Part shown: in pieces, positions 55,309 through 64,000 of the stretch
Numbering within the stretch: position 1 is the stretch's first letter
How the letters are laid out: the number at the start of each line of letters is the position of its first letter
NCBI RefSeq assembly: GCF_009746715.1
Contig: NZ_VRKW01000004.1
Coordinates: 62,001 to 126,000, forward strand
Reading direction: 5' to 3'
Source of the DNA: Ketobacter sp. MCCC 1A13808
GTDB lineage: Bacteria; Pseudomonadota; Gammaproteobacteria; Pseudomonadales; Ketobacteraceae
DNA: 64,000 nucleotides
Made by a program: the position numbers and the translations under genes
Notes under the pieces: generated by a model
Database searches by the model: none
Told to the model about the DNA's origin: nothing
What the model saw: only the letters and a program-made list of their open reading frames with translations

Positions 55309-57333
55309 ATGAGCGATAAAGCAGCCCACATTATTCACGATCAGGACGGAAAGCCCAGCAAAGATCGCCCGTGGATTTTTCGCACCTATGCCGGACACAC
55401 CAATGTTCGGGCTTCAAACGAATTGTATCGAAGCAACCTGGCAAAAGGCCAAACCGGCCTAAGTATTGCTTTTGATTTAGCAACTCAGTGCGGCTACAGC
55501 TCTGATGAAGATATTGCCCGTCCTGAAATTGGTAAAGTCGGCGTACCTATTAACACCCTCGATGACTTTGCTATCTTGTTTGATCAGATGGCCATGGATG
55601 AGATCAACACCTCTATGACTATCAACGGCACATCGATGTGGTTGCTGTCCTTGTATATTGCACTGGCGGAAGAACGCGGTATTGATCTGGCGAAATTACA
55701 GGGCACCACCCAAAATGATTTGATCAAAGAATTTCTGGCTCGCGGTACTTATGTATTTCCACCGGATGAATCAATAAAGCTCATCGTCGATATGTACGAA
55801 TACTGTCTGCACAACATCCCCAAGTGGAACCCATCCAATGTCTGCTCCTATCATTTACAGGAAGCCGGAGCGACACCGGTGCAGGAACTGGCGTATTCAT
55901 TGATTACTGCCATCACTGTATTGGATGCCATTAAGGAGCGAAACTGTTTTTCAGAAGCCGATTTTGAACGCTGTGTAGGACGGGTTTCTTTTTTCGTTAA
56001 CGCCGGTATGCGCTTCATTGAAGAAATGTGCAAAATGAGAGCGTTTACGGAGCTGTGGGACGAAATCTGTCAACAACGCTATCAGGTTAAAAATCCGAAA
56101 TTTCGTCGTTTCCGATACGGGGTTCAAGTGAACTCGTTAGGTCTGACTGAAGAGCAACCGGAAAATAATGCCTGGCGTATTCTGATTGAAGCCTTGGGTG
56201 TGACGCTGTCACGTGATGCCCGCTGCCGTGCCTTGCAACTACCTGCCTGGAACGAAGCATTATCGCTACCGCGCCCGTGGGATCAGCAATGGTCATTACG
56301 ATTACAACAAATCCTGGCTTACGAAACAGATTTGCTGGAATACCCGGATTTGTTCGCCGGGTCGCCTGTGATTCACTCCAAAGTAGAAGATCTTAAAACC
56401 CAAGCCCGCGCAGAGATCAGCAAAATCCTGGACGCGGGTGGTGGAGTCGAAGCTATCAAGAGCGGTTATATGAAGTCTCAATTGGTGATTTCACAAGCCG
56501 AACGCATGGCGAAAATCAATACCGGCGAACAAATAGTCGTGGGCAAGAACCGGTGGGCGGAAGGCATCGCTTCGCCGTTGTTATCCGCAGCTGACGGCGG
56601 CGTTTTTAAAATCGACCCAGACTCCGCAGCAGAGACCCTGAACTCACTGCAGAAAACAAAAGCCACGCGGGATCAAGCCAAAGCCGACGCTTGTTTACAG
56701 CAATTAAAAGAAGACGCCCGAGCTGGTAAGAATTTGATGGAAGCATCTATCGCCTGCGCTCATGCCCGTATCACCACCGGTGAGTGGTCCGCCACATTAA
56801 GAGAAGTCTACGGCGAATACCGCCCACCAACGGGTGTAGAAGGACAATCATTATCCCTGGAAAACGATAAACTCAATACCGTACGCGCTAAAGTTAAAAC
56901 GTTTATGGAAGCCCATGGGCACCGCCCGAGAATCGTCGTAGGTAAACCCGGGCTGGACGGTCATTCCAATGGTGCGGAGATGATTTCGGTGGCCGCACGC
57001 CACGCCGGGTTCGACGTTATTTATTTCGGAATTCGCCTGAGCGCGATTGATATTGTACAGTCCGCGATAGAAGAGGATGTCGATGTGATCGGCATCTCGC
57101 TTCTGTCCGGTTCGCATAACGAAATCATCGACCAATTGTTAGCTGAGCTTGATAAAGAAGGGGCGAAAGGTGCTATCCCTGTCATACTGGGGGGAATCAT
57201 TCCACAAGCCGATATTCCAGCCCTAAAAGAAAAAGGCATCAAACAAGTTTTCACACCCAAAGATTACGATCTGATGGATATAATGGATAGCATTATGAAC
57301 ATTATTCTCGACAGCAAACAACGTGCCGCCTGA
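55309..57333 (+). CDS. ecm: ethylmalonyl-CoA mutase-like B12 enzyme
   Basis: Ecm rearranges (2R)-ethylmalonyl-CoA to (2S)-methylsuccinyl-CoA with adenosylcobalamin. The 674-residue single chain combines the substrate barrel and a C-terminal B12-binding domain. The barrel contains LAKGQTGLSIAFDLATQ, LQEAGATP and RPWDQQWSLR, and closely resembles Rhodobacter Ecm and MeaA as I remember them. The cobalamin ligand is His552 in GLDGHSNGAE, and LSGSH and GGIIP complete the site. I chose ATG 55309, with AGGA upstream, over GTG 55282. Methylmalonyl- or isobutyryl-CoA mutase are the main alternatives; sequence and neighbours argue against both. Confidence 0.9.
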   Translation: MSDKAAHIIHDQDGKPSKDRPWIFRTYAGHTNVRASNELYRSNLAKGQTGLSIAFDLATQCGYSSDEDIARPEIGKVGVPINTLDDFAILFDQMAMDEINTSMTINGTSMWLLSLYIALAEERGIDLAKLQGTTQNDLIKEFLARGTYVFPPDESIKLIVDMYEYCLHNIPKWNPSNVCSYHLQEAGATPVQELAYSLITAITVLDAIKERNCFSEADFERCVGRVSFFVNAGMRFIEEMCKMRAFTELWDEICQQRYQVKNPKFRRFRYGVQVNSLGLTEEQPENNAWRILIEALGVTLSRDARCRALQLPAWNEALSLPRPWDQQWSLRLQQILAYETDLLEYPDLFAGSPVIHSKVEDLKTQARAEISKILDAGGGVEAIKSGYMKSQLVISQAERMAKINTGEQIVVGKNRWAEGIASPLLSAADGGVFKIDPDSAAETLNSLQKTKATRDQAKADACLQQLKEDARAGKNLMEASIACAHARITTGEWSATLREVYGEYRPPTGVEGQSLSLENDKLNTVRAKVKTFMEAHGHRPRIVVGKPGLDGHSNGAEMISVAARHAGFDVIYFGIRLSAIDIVQSAIEEDVDVIGISLLSGSHNEIIDQLLAELDKEGAKGAIPVILGGIIPQADIPALKEKGIKQVFTPKDYDLMDIMDSIMNIILDSKQRAA

Positions 57334-58378
57334 CATCCAATATGACCAAAAACCCCCACCGACATCGATGACGCAACCGGACATCCCTCCCCTTGAGCCT
57401 TGGCTGGATAAACTGGAATCCGCCAAGGCCCTGAAAAAATGGCCGCTTGGCAAACTAATCAGTTTGTTTGAAAGCACCCTGCCGGAATCTGTTTGCTTGC
57501 GAAAGCAGATCATTGAACACATCGATTCGCACCCGCAACAATTCCCGAAGCAAGCCCAGGTGCTCGGATTTACCGGTACACCCGGGGCAGGCAAATCTTC
57601 ATTGATCGCCGAGTTATGCAAACAGTTATTAGAACAAAACCCACAGCTCAGCGTTGCTGTACTGGCGGTTGATCCGTCCAGCCAGGTGTCTGGCGGTTCG
57701 ATTTTAGGTGATCGCACCAGAATGCATTTTGGTAAAAAAATGGATCGATTGTTCTTCCGCTCACAAGCCTCCAACATGGAGTTAGGCGGTGTCACCAGAG
57801 CAACCTTTCAAGCCTCACGATTGTTGCGTCATTTATTCGATTACATCATCATCGAAACTGTCGGCATTGGCCAAAGCGAAATAGACATCCAGTTCATGAC
57901 CGACCACACTTTTTTGGTTATGCAGCCGTTGGCGGGTGATCAGATTCAGTTCATGAAATGCGGAATTATGGAGATTCCTGACAGCTTTATCGTCAACAAA
58001 TGTGACGAAGAGAAACTCGCCAGAACCAGTTACCACATGCTGCGCAGCTCATTAAGGCAAGCCAAGTTGATCGACCTGCAGCAGCAGGATGACTACCGGC
58101 AAGCTGCCAAAGACCAGATTTTTCTGACCAGCGCTGTCAAGCGCACCGGCATTGATGAACTCGTTAATCACATTCAACAATTGGACACAGTCAAAAGCGT
58201 CGCTGACTGCGAAACGTTTTACCTTAAAAAATACATCGAAAAACGCTATGGGGAATTCGGACTCAGTCTGCTAGCAAACGATGGCGCAATTCAGAAGTCC
58301 CTACTGGCCCAGGATTTAGCCTACGAGCAAAAAGAAGCTTACGCGCTCGAGTTGATTCTTAAGCACATAAAATATTAA
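57323..58378 (+). CDS. meaB: MeaB/ArgK family GTPase, mutase chaperone
   Basis: MeaB-type G proteins load and protect B12 in acyl-CoA mutases. The 351-residue protein has the P-loop GTPGAGKSS (residues 85-93), and later switch segments including ETVGIGQSE and the NKCDEEK guanine-specificity motif. The GTG start at 57323 overlaps the ecm end by 11 bases; an ATG at 57368 is a real alternative, as neither has a good ribosome site. Overlap with ecm strongly suggests it serves that mutase. It converges on a hydrolase gene with a 4-bp gap. Confidence 0.93.
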   Translation: MPPDIQYDQKPPPTSMTQPDIPPLEPWLDKLESAKALKKWPLGKLISLFESTLPESVCLRKQIIEHIDSHPQQFPKQAQVLGFTGTPGAGKSSLIAELCKQLLEQNPQLSVAVLAVDPSSQVSGGSILGDRTRMHFGKKMDRLFFRSQASNMELGGVTRATFQASRLLRHLFDYIIIETVGIGQSEIDIQFMTDHTFLVMQPLAGDQIQFMKCGIMEIPDSFIVNKCDEEKLARTSYHMLRSSLRQAKLIDLQQQDDYRQAAKDQIFLTSAVKRTGIDELVNHIQQLDTVKSVADCETFYLKKYIEKRYGEFGLSLLANDGAIQKSLLAQDLAYEQKEAYALELILKHIKY

Positions 58379-58382
58379 CAGG

Positions 58383-59237
58383 CTAGCCATTCAAGAACGC
58401 GTTAATCGCTTCATAAACGGGCATGTAAGTGTCCGGTTCCAGGTGTAAATGGTGATTACCCTGCAACGGCACATGCTGCATATGCGGCACTTTTCCGGCA
58501 CGCTTCTGCAATACCTCCGAGTGGGCGAAAAAACTTTGGTTCCCGGTTGCCAGAAAAACCGGCATGGTTAGCGCCTGCAAATAAGCTTCTACCATGCTGT
58601 CCGTTAACCGAATAGCCGATGACATTTTTATACGCGGGTCGGAACGCCAGGTATAACCCGCCTCCACCTGATGCAACCCCCTGCTACACAGGGTTGCCGA
58701 CGCCTCAAAACTAATCCCCCCCAAAGCCAAAGTCCTCGCAGCAATGGCTTCATCCTTGGTTTCGTAAATCGGTTTCCGTTTGGCACTGGCTTTCTTCATA
58801 TCACAGACAGCGGTGCGCAATATCGCGGGCGCATTTTCCGCTTCACTGGTATTGGTTCCGATACCCTCTATTAAGATCAGCTTTTCAACCCGCTCCGGAA
58901 AAGAGCCGGACAACAGGCTGGAGATTCCGGCCCCCATGGAATGACCCATCAAAATAAAGGTATTCAACTCCAACGCATCCGCAAAACCAATCGCGTCATC
59001 AACATTATCCAGCATGTGGTAGCGCATGCCGTCAGGACGGTGCGCGCTATACCCGTGGCCGGCAAAATCCATGGCCACCACTCGATAGTCTGTTAATAGT
59101 GGGGCTATTCTGTCGAAGCTGGCCGCATTATCCAGCCATCCGTGCAATGCCAAAATAGTGGGTTTTTCAGCATCACCCCACTGTTTGGCCGCTATTTCCT
59201 GCCCACCTATATTGATTCTGATCTCTTCAGTTAACAC
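58383..59237 (-). CDS. alpha/beta hydrolase
   Basis: The 284-residue protein has the fold's nucleophile elbow GHSMGAG with Ser100, the oxyanion region LHGWLDNAASF and a late His in GNHHLHLEP. Substrate unknown. It overlaps the neighbouring hydrolase gene by 11 bases, so the two are probably made together, downstream of an acyl-CoA synthetase. Ester or thioester hydrolysis is possible; no signal peptide is seen. Confidence 0.85.
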   Translation of the reverse strand: MLTEEIRINIGGQEIAAKQWGDAEKPTILALHGWLDNAASFDRIAPLLTDYRVVAMDFAGHGYSAHRPDGMRYHMLDNVDDAIGFADALELNTFILMGHSMGAGISSLLSGSFPERVEKLILIEGIGTNTSEAENAPAILRTAVCDMKKASAKRKPIYETKDEAIAARTLALGGISFEASATLCSRGLHQVEAGYTWRSDPRIKMSSAIRLTDSMVEAYLQALTMPVFLATGNQSFFAHSEVLQKRAGKVPHMQHVPLQGNHHLHLEPDTYMPVYEAINAFLNG

Positions 59238-60012
59238 GTTCGATTTCTTCCAAAAATTGGTTAATTAATTCAATGGCCAAACCCGGTTGCTGTAAGGGAT
59301 ACATATGTTCGCCACTAATCACTGCTCCGGGAATTCCGAAAAATTTCAAAAACGGATCGATAAAGGCCGCTTTTGATGCATTGCTCTTATCTGCACGAAT
59401 CAATTTAAACGGGATATTATCCGGTTTTTTATAGTGTTTTAGATTATCCGGTACATTACGGAAGATCCCCACCTCAACGGCGACATCAAACTCCAGCTTG
59501 GTCCCATTGCCTTCGTTACTTGTCAATGCAGCGTCGCAAAACGCCTCGAAGCACTCTGGCGCAAACTGAAATAGCCGCTTCGAAGCGAAGTATTCCACTG
59601 CCTGCTCCCGATTCGGCCAGTGGGCACGACGAAACTTGGATTTTCCCGCAGGCGTGATACGGTCAGACTGTCCGAACAATTTTGCCAGTTTAAATACCCA
59701 AGACCCACTTCCCCATATCAAAGGAGGATCGAGCATCAAAACACCTTTGTACAGATCAGGCCGTTTGCAAGCAGCAATAAAGCTTAGAATTGCACCCAGT
59801 GAATGCCCCACTGCGACCACCGGCTCATTGCTGTTCGCTTCGACAAAGGCGTTCAATTCATCAGCCAGCCAAGTCCAATTATCTGTATAGGGATATCGGG
59901 AATCATGACCGTACTTTGGTTTGAAAATTACCTGGTGCGGTGCCAATTCTTTAAACAGCGGTGTATAGGAAGCTGCAGGTACACCGTTAGCGTGGGCAAA
60001 ATGGATTATCAT
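59227..60012 (-). CDS. alpha/beta hydrolase
   Basis: The 261-residue protein begins FAHANGVPAASY and has the elbow VGHSLGAILS with Ser71. The acid and late His (ISGEHMYPLQQP) complete a plausible triad. It belongs to the same superfamily as its neighbour but a different subfamily. It follows the acyl-CoA synthetase gene by 29 bp. Substrate unknown. Confidence 0.85.
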   Translation of the reverse strand: MIIHFAHANGVPAASYTPLFKELAPHQVIFKPKYGHDSRYPYTDNWTWLADELNAFVEANSNEPVVAVGHSLGAILSFIAACKRPDLYKGVLMLDPPLIWGSGSWVFKLAKLFGQSDRITPAGKSKFRRAHWPNREQAVEYFASKRLFQFAPECFEAFCDAALTSNEGNGTKLEFDVAVEVGIFRNVPDNLKHYKKPDNIPFKLIRADKSNASKAAFIDPFLKFFGIPGAVISGEHMYPLQQPGLAIELINQFLEEIERVN

Positions 60013-60041
60013 TCAATCTTACAACCGTAGGCTGGTGTGGC

Positions 60042-61751
60042 TTATTCCCACAAGATCTTTTCGTCCGTGTCATACCAGGCTTCAATCCGGTCCTGATAGC
60101 GGGATTCAAGCACATTACGCTTGATTTTTAACGTCGGTGTCATTATCCCATTCTCGATTGACCATTCGCCCTTGGTCACCACTAGCAACTTTAGCTTTTC
60201 GTGCGGGTTCAATTGCGCATTAACCGCATCGAAAAGAGCTCTCAGATCTTGCTGAATTCCGTCACGGGATTCGCCACCGTGTATTGCTTTCAGGGCCGAT
60301 TCCGACAACGCCAGCAACGCTATTGGTTGCGTCATAGCATTACCCATAACGCAACATTGTTCCACGTATTCACTGGCTAACAGTTTTGATTCTATCGGGA
60401 ACGGCGCAACGTACTTGCCTTTGCTGGTTTTGAAGATCTCTTTTATACGGCCGGTAATTTTCAAACTTCCATCAGGGTCGATCGTACCCACATCACCGGT
60501 TCTTAAAAAACCCTCTTCCGTCAGCGCTTCACTGGTTTTGGCAGGCTCTTTATAATAACCCACCATTGTGGTCGGGGAACGCACCAGCACTTCCCCGTTA
60601 TCTCCAATTTTCACCTCAACTGACGGATTGGCTTGCCCAACGTAACCCGGACGCCCTTTGCCCTGTTGTGAACTGTGGGAATACCCCATGTTCTCGGTCA
60701 TACCGTACACTTCCAGAATCTCGATTCCGATGCTTTTGTACCAACCCATTAAACCGGGAGAAATAGGCGCAGCGCCACTGAAGCACAAACGCGCTTTATC
60801 GAGCCCTAAAGCTTCTTTTAACTTGCGCTTCACCGAGCCGGATAGAAAAGGGATTTTAAACAGTAGATTAAGCTTTTTCTCCGGCATATTAGAAAACACA
60901 CCGGCCTGAAATTTCGCCCAAATGCGGGGTACGGCAAAAAATATGGTTGGCCGAGCACGCCTCAGATCTTCCGCAAATGTATCCAGGGATTCTGCAAAAT
61001 AGATTTGTTGTCCTTGGTAAAGATGAATCATTTCCACCACCATACGCTCAGCAACATGCGACAAGGGGAGGTAGGAAAGCACTCTATCGTCCGAAGATGA
61101 TTCATAGATATTTGCAGCCTGACTGGCTCCGGATGCAATACTGTTAAAGGTATGCATCACACCTTTCGGCATACCGGTGGTACCGGATGTGTATATGATC
61201 GTGGCTAATTCAGCATGAGAACGGGTAGGCGTCTCTTCCATCGGAATGGTGGTTTTGACAATATCATCCCAGCTCGGAAAGTTGCTTTCCGGACTCAAAG
61301 GAAAACTAATGCATTTTACGTCTGCCGGCACGCCCGACCGCATTGCGGGCCAATCATCCAATTTGCCGACAAACAGATATTTGGATTCGCTGTGCTCCAT
61401 TATTTGCTGAACGCTCTCAGCGGTGAGCGTGGGATACAAAGGCACCGATACACCTCCCGCCATCCAGATCGCCAGATCAGCCATAATCCAATGGGCGCAG
61501 TTTTTGGAGATCAGTGCCACGTTATCACCGGGTTTAACGCCGAGTGCGACCAGGTAGGTTGCCATCGCCCTGACCTGCCGCCCCGTTTCGCGCCAGGTGA
61601 ACTCAACTATTTTTCCGTCACCATAAGGCTGGGAATAACACATGCGATCGGGTTCATTTCGCTCCCAATGATAAAACCGCTCAAGTGGTAGAGGAATTCC
61701 GGTGTTGATGTAGTCCGATTTGGGAGAATGAACCTTTGCTGTTGCGGTCAT
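60042..61751 (-). CDS. long-chain fatty-acid-CoA ligase-like AMP-binding enzyme
   Basis: The protein activates a carboxylic acid via an acyl-adenylate to its CoA ester. The 569-residue ANL-family enzyme has the P-loop IIYTSGTTGMPKG and the acyl-adenylate motif YGMTENMG. The hinge and lysine motifs GDVGTIDPDG and SKGKYVAPFPIE follow. Its C-terminus resembles the FadD15-type long-chain group rather than E. coli FadD. I chose ATG 61751, because a GTG three codons upstream sits too close to the only ribosome-site-like stretch. The exact acid is unknown. Confidence 0.88.
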   Translation of the reverse strand: MTATAKVHSPKSDYINTGIPLPLERFYHWERNEPDRMCYSQPYGDGKIVEFTWRETGRQVRAMATYLVALGVKPGDNVALISKNCAHWIMADLAIWMAGGVSVPLYPTLTAESVQQIMEHSESKYLFVGKLDDWPAMRSGVPADVKCISFPLSPESNFPSWDDIVKTTIPMEETPTRSHAELATIIYTSGTTGMPKGVMHTFNSIASGASQAANIYESSSDDRVLSYLPLSHVAERMVVEMIHLYQGQQIYFAESLDTFAEDLRRARPTIFFAVPRIWAKFQAGVFSNMPEKKLNLLFKIPFLSGSVKRKLKEALGLDKARLCFSGAAPISPGLMGWYKSIGIEILEVYGMTENMGYSHSSQQGKGRPGYVGQANPSVEVKIGDNGEVLVRSPTTMVGYYKEPAKTSEALTEEGFLRTGDVGTIDPDGSLKITGRIKEIFKTSKGKYVAPFPIESKLLASEYVEQCCVMGNAMTQPIALLALSESALKAIHGGESRDGIQQDLRALFDAVNAQLNPHEKLKLLVVTKGEWSIENGIMTPTLKIKRNVLESRYQDRIEAWYDTDEKILWE

Positions 61752-61856
61752 ACCAAACACTCTCTTAGGCTGATTTTTATTGTCGTTATTTAAGCGCGTA
61801 GTCGATACTTATTCGCACACTATTCACACATTAATAGAACACATTGCCCTTATCGC

Positions 61857-62330
61857 CTAAGTAGAAGGCGACTGCAACCAAAGCAACTCAGCAACACCGG
61901 CGGCGACCACATCACTTTTCAGACACGCGATCGAGGCAGTTGCCACCGGCAGTCCCATTGTATGACCTTCCGCAAACCAGGTCACCAGCCCACCCGCCAG
62001 CGGCTGGTGGCTCACGATCAATACCGCCTCACCCGTTGACAAAATGGGTTCCAGGTTAGTAAGCACAACTTGCGGTGAATCATTCGGGGTTATGAAATCG
62101 ATCGTTTCTAATGGTACGACAATATCATGGTGAGCTAATCCAGCGGCCACGAGCGCAGCCGTTTGTTGGGCTCGCAAATACGGGCTGACTAATATCCTGG
62201 CCGGAGGCTGGGGCAGGAGCACAGACACCATTGACCTTGCCTGTGCTTCCCCCAACGGGCTCAGTGGACGCTCCTGATCAGTCCTTGCCCGACTGATCGC
62301 ATCGCCGTGGCGCATAACATATAACAGCAC
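61857..62330 (-). CDS. sixA: SixA-type phosphohistidine phosphatase
   Basis: SixA removes phosphate from histidine in phosphorelay or PTS proteins. The protein of about 157 residues starts near LLYVMRHGDA, the RHG motif with the catalytic His, and keeps LVSPYLRAQQTA and IVSHQPLAGG. I chose GTG 62330 since the motif then lies at the family position. An ATG at 62351 would overlap the DUF4389 gene by 20 bases. It probably shares a transcript with gpsA and the DUF4389 gene. Confidence 0.86.
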   Translation of the reverse strand: MLLYVMRHGDAISRARTDQERPLSPLGEAQARSMVSVLLPQPPARILVSPYLRAQQTAALVAAGLAHHDIVVPLETIDFITPNDSPQVVLTNLEPILSTGEAVLIVSHQPLAGGLVTWFAEGHTMGLPVATASIACLKSDVVAAGVAELLWLQSPST

Positions 62331-62331
62331 T

Positions 62332-62616
62332 TTAGCGACCGTTCTCCGCATCCTGGGGCCATTCGCTGAAAGGATATGGCTTTATGTTGGTTTGCATCGA
62401 GATGTATTGCACGATTTGCATAAGGTAACGACCGAAACGAAGTCCGAATCTCTGCAGCTCCGGCTGAGGACCACCGGAAAGCAGGCGGACAGCGAACTGC
62501 AATACACCTATGCCAATCAACACGTAACTGGTTAATGTAAAAATCAGATAAAATAAAATCATATATAAGGCGGTTAGCAACAACGAATCCGGGTTTTGAT
62601 CATCTTCACTCATCAA
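62332..62616 (-). CDS. DUF4389 membrane protein
   Basis: The 94-residue protein has two hydrophobic segments at about residues 13-33 and 35-45, and a C-terminal part with FGRYLMQIVQYISMQT and KPYPFSEWP typical of DUF4389. Function unknown. It lies 3 bp after gpsA and directly before sixA, so the three genes form one unit. Confidence 0.85.
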   Translation of the reverse strand: MMSEDDQNPDSLLLTALYMILFYLIFTLTSYVLIGIGVLQFAVRLLSGGPQPELQRFGLRFGRYLMQIVQYISMQTNIKPYPFSEWPQDAENGR

Positions 62617-62619
62617 GTA

Positions 62620-63684
62620 TCAGTCTCCATTGGATTGGCTTTTTAGATTTGCCAGTTTGTCCGGTCCGGGTAACACAAATTCCACATCACTGTTTTGTTC
62701 GCCCAACATCAACTCCTGAATGACGAGCTTGAGCTCTTTCTCTTCAAATATAATCTCATACAAGCCATGCACCAAAGGCATATAGACCTCAAGCTCTTCC
62801 GAACGTTCTTTTACCAGCTTAATGGTATTGACACCTTCGGCGGTGCCACCCAGATTATCGAGAATATCGCTAAGCGACTGGCCTTGTGCCAATGCGTAAC
62901 CCACCTGATAATTGCGACTCAGAGGCGAAGTACAGGTTACAAACAGATCCCCTACCCCGGCCAAGCCCAAAAAGGTCATCGGATTGCCGCCCAGGCGCTC
63001 AGCAAACCGGCTCATTTCAGCCAAACTTCGGGTGATCAGCATGCTCTTGGTATTTTCACCCAGCCCCATGGCCCCCGCCATGCCCGCTGCAATCGCATAG
63101 ATATTTTTTAGGGCGCCGCCGAGTTCAACGCCAAATCGGTCACTATTGGCATAAACGCGAAAATAAGCGCAGGACAAGGCCGCTTGCACCCGGCTCCGCA
63201 CATCCTCACTCTCACTGGCAATCACAGTGCCTGTCAACATACGCTCAGCAACTTCTTTGGCCAGATTCGGGCCGCTTAAAACCCCGATCTTAGTGCAGGG
63301 CGTCTCGGATTCCAGGATCTGGCTCATTAAACGAAACCCGTCCTGACCGATACCCTTGGTGGTACTGACCAGCACTTTGTCATCGGACATCCACTGGGCA
63401 GCCTGCTGCACTACGTTCTTGAAGGCTTTACTGGGAATGGCCACAAAAATAAGATCAGATTGGGCAATGGCTTGCTCCAGGCTACTGGTGGGCTGAATGG
63501 CAGAATTGAGTTTCTTTCCTGGAAGATATCGAGGGTTTTCGTTGGTTTCTGCGATCGCATCGACCATGGTTTGATCACGCATCCAGAGCTTTACGCGGTG
63601 ACCGTTGTCGGCCAGTATATTGGCAATAGAAGTGCCAAAACTGCCTCCACCCAAAACGGCAGCATTTTCAAACTTTGTTGTCAT
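62620..63684 (-). CDS. gpsA: NAD(P)-dependent glycerol-3-phosphate dehydrogenase GpsA
   Basis: GpsA makes sn-glycerol 3-phosphate from dihydroxyacetone phosphate for phospholipid synthesis. The 354-residue protein has the nucleotide loop [10 protein letters not shown] (about 12-21) and the [17 protein letters not shown] segment with the catalytic Lys. The late [12 protein letters not shown] motif is intact. It is slightly longer than E. coli GpsA at the C-terminus. Confidence 0.96.
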   Translation of the reverse strand: MTTKFENAAVLGGGSFGTSIANILADNGHRVKLWMRDQTMVDAIAETNENPRYLPGKKLNSAIQPTSSLEQAIAQSDLIFVAIPSKAFKNVVQQAAQWMSDDKVLVSTTKGIGQDGFRLMSQILESETPCTKIGVLSGPNLAKEVAERMLTGTVIASESEDVRSRVQAALSCAYFRVYANSDRFGVELGGALKNIYAIAAGMAGAMGLGENTKSMLITRSLAEMSRFAERLGGNPMTFLGLAGVGDLFVTCTSPLSRNYQVGYALAQGQSLSDILDNLGGTAEGVNTIKLVKERSEELEVYMPLVHGLYEIIFEEKELKLVIQELMLGEQNSDVEFVLPGPDKLANLKSQSNGD

Positions 63685-63719
63685 GCGGAGTTCCTGCTTT
63701 ATTTATATCCGTTGCTGGT

Positions 63720-64000
63720 TTAGGCCATCATCCAGCGTTTAAGACCAAACTCTGAGTAAAGAAACTCTTTTGTGCCAGTTGGTCCGGACAGATCCAGCTT
63801 GATGGGCCCGCCATTGGATTCCACGATAACCAGCATACGCATGAAAGGATTGATCACACGTTCAACTTGAACCAGTTGTGATACAGGTTGGAGCACCTCT
63901 GATTGGCGCCCGAAATTGAGTAAATAGCCTTCTTCGCCCTCTTGGACTGATTTAATCAAATCCAGAACAACCGCCAAAAGCGACTCGCGAATGTCTTCAG
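63720..64000 (-). CDS. uncharacterised protein, 5' part outside window
   Basis: An open frame runs from base 64000 to a stop at 63720, so the start lies to the right. The visible 93 residues are soluble, with a hydrophobic-polar pattern. I recognise no family. It lies 35 bp upstream of gpsA on the same strand and may share its transcript. Confidence 0.65.
   Translation of the reverse strand, partial: EDIRESLLAVVLDLIKSVQEGEEGYLLNFGRQSEVLQPVSQLVQVERVINPFMRMLVIVESNGGPIKLDLSGPTGTKEFLYSEFGLKRWMMA

Noticed and set aside
57223-57795. 190-codon minus-strand open frame
   Set aside because: Antisense to the ends of ecm and meaB, both of which have strong motif support.
1-64000. CRISPR arrays, insertion sequences, integrases, phage genes, rRNA
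   Set aside because: None seen on either strand; repeats found are short and local.

Overview
The window reads as ordinary chromosome of a free-living gammaproteobacterium of the broad Pseudomonadales/Oceanospirillales type. The gene orders clpX-clpP-tig-tRNAs-folD-ppiB-lpxH and leuC-leuD-leuB-asd-fimV-truA-trpF-accD-folC-dedD-cvpA-purF-metZ are those I know from Pseudomonas and relatives. miaE, a large fimV, acnB and a TgpA-type transglutaminase fit the same group. Genus and species cannot be told from the sequence alone. I see no insertion sequence, integrase, phage gene or CRISPR array.

Layout. 1-3650: protein quality control (clpX, cut by the window edge; clpP; tig) and a Pro-Arg-His tRNA cluster with a strong promoter, all on the minus strand. 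3765-10425: folD, a cyclophilin, lpxH, miaE (minus), a lipid A-type acyltransferase and acnB. 10562-20469: one long minus-strand run that starts with moxR, DUF58 and tgpA. It continues with a membrane flippase-like protein, a HAD-UbiA fusion, DprE1, DprE2, a lipoprotein and a small beta-barrel protein. The central genes look like the decaprenylphosphoryl-arabinose (DPA) route of mycobacteria. 20571-37988: a minus-strand biosynthetic block (metZ, purF, cvpA, dedD, folC, accD, trpA, trpB, trpF, truA, fimV, asd, leuB, leuD, leuC), with a divergent LysR regulator at 38177.

39067-44810: a gamma-glutamylcyclotransferase-like gene, the mtnB-mtnD-mtnC part of methionine salvage, an MFS transporter, aroC and prmB. 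44938-48434: a molybdate system, modABC, with a near-ideal ModE palindrome over its promoter and modE converging on it. 48435-49670: a spacer with one possible 49-residue protein, then a DUF4892 protein.

50926-58378: five plus-strand genes packed as one operon encode a CitE-like lyase, a methylsuccinyl-CoA dehydrogenase-like flavoprotein, a mesaconyl-CoA hydratase-like MaoC protein, an ethylmalonyl-CoA mutase-like B12 enzyme and its MeaB GTPase. Together they cover the second half of the ethylmalonyl-CoA pathway, in order, down to propionyl-CoA and glyoxylate. Crotonyl-CoA carboxylase/reductase and the epimerase are not in the window. This pathway is best known from alphaproteobacteria and actinobacteria, so the operon is the most notable metabolic feature here. 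Facing it are two alpha/beta hydrolases and an acyl-CoA synthetase (58383-61751), then sixA, a DUF4389 membrane protein, gpsA and a gene cut by the right edge.

The two regions most worth following up are the DPA-like cassette (about 10.5-16.5 kb) and the ethylmalonyl-CoA-type operon (about 50.7-58.4 kb). All family assignments come from reading motifs by eye. No database search was run.
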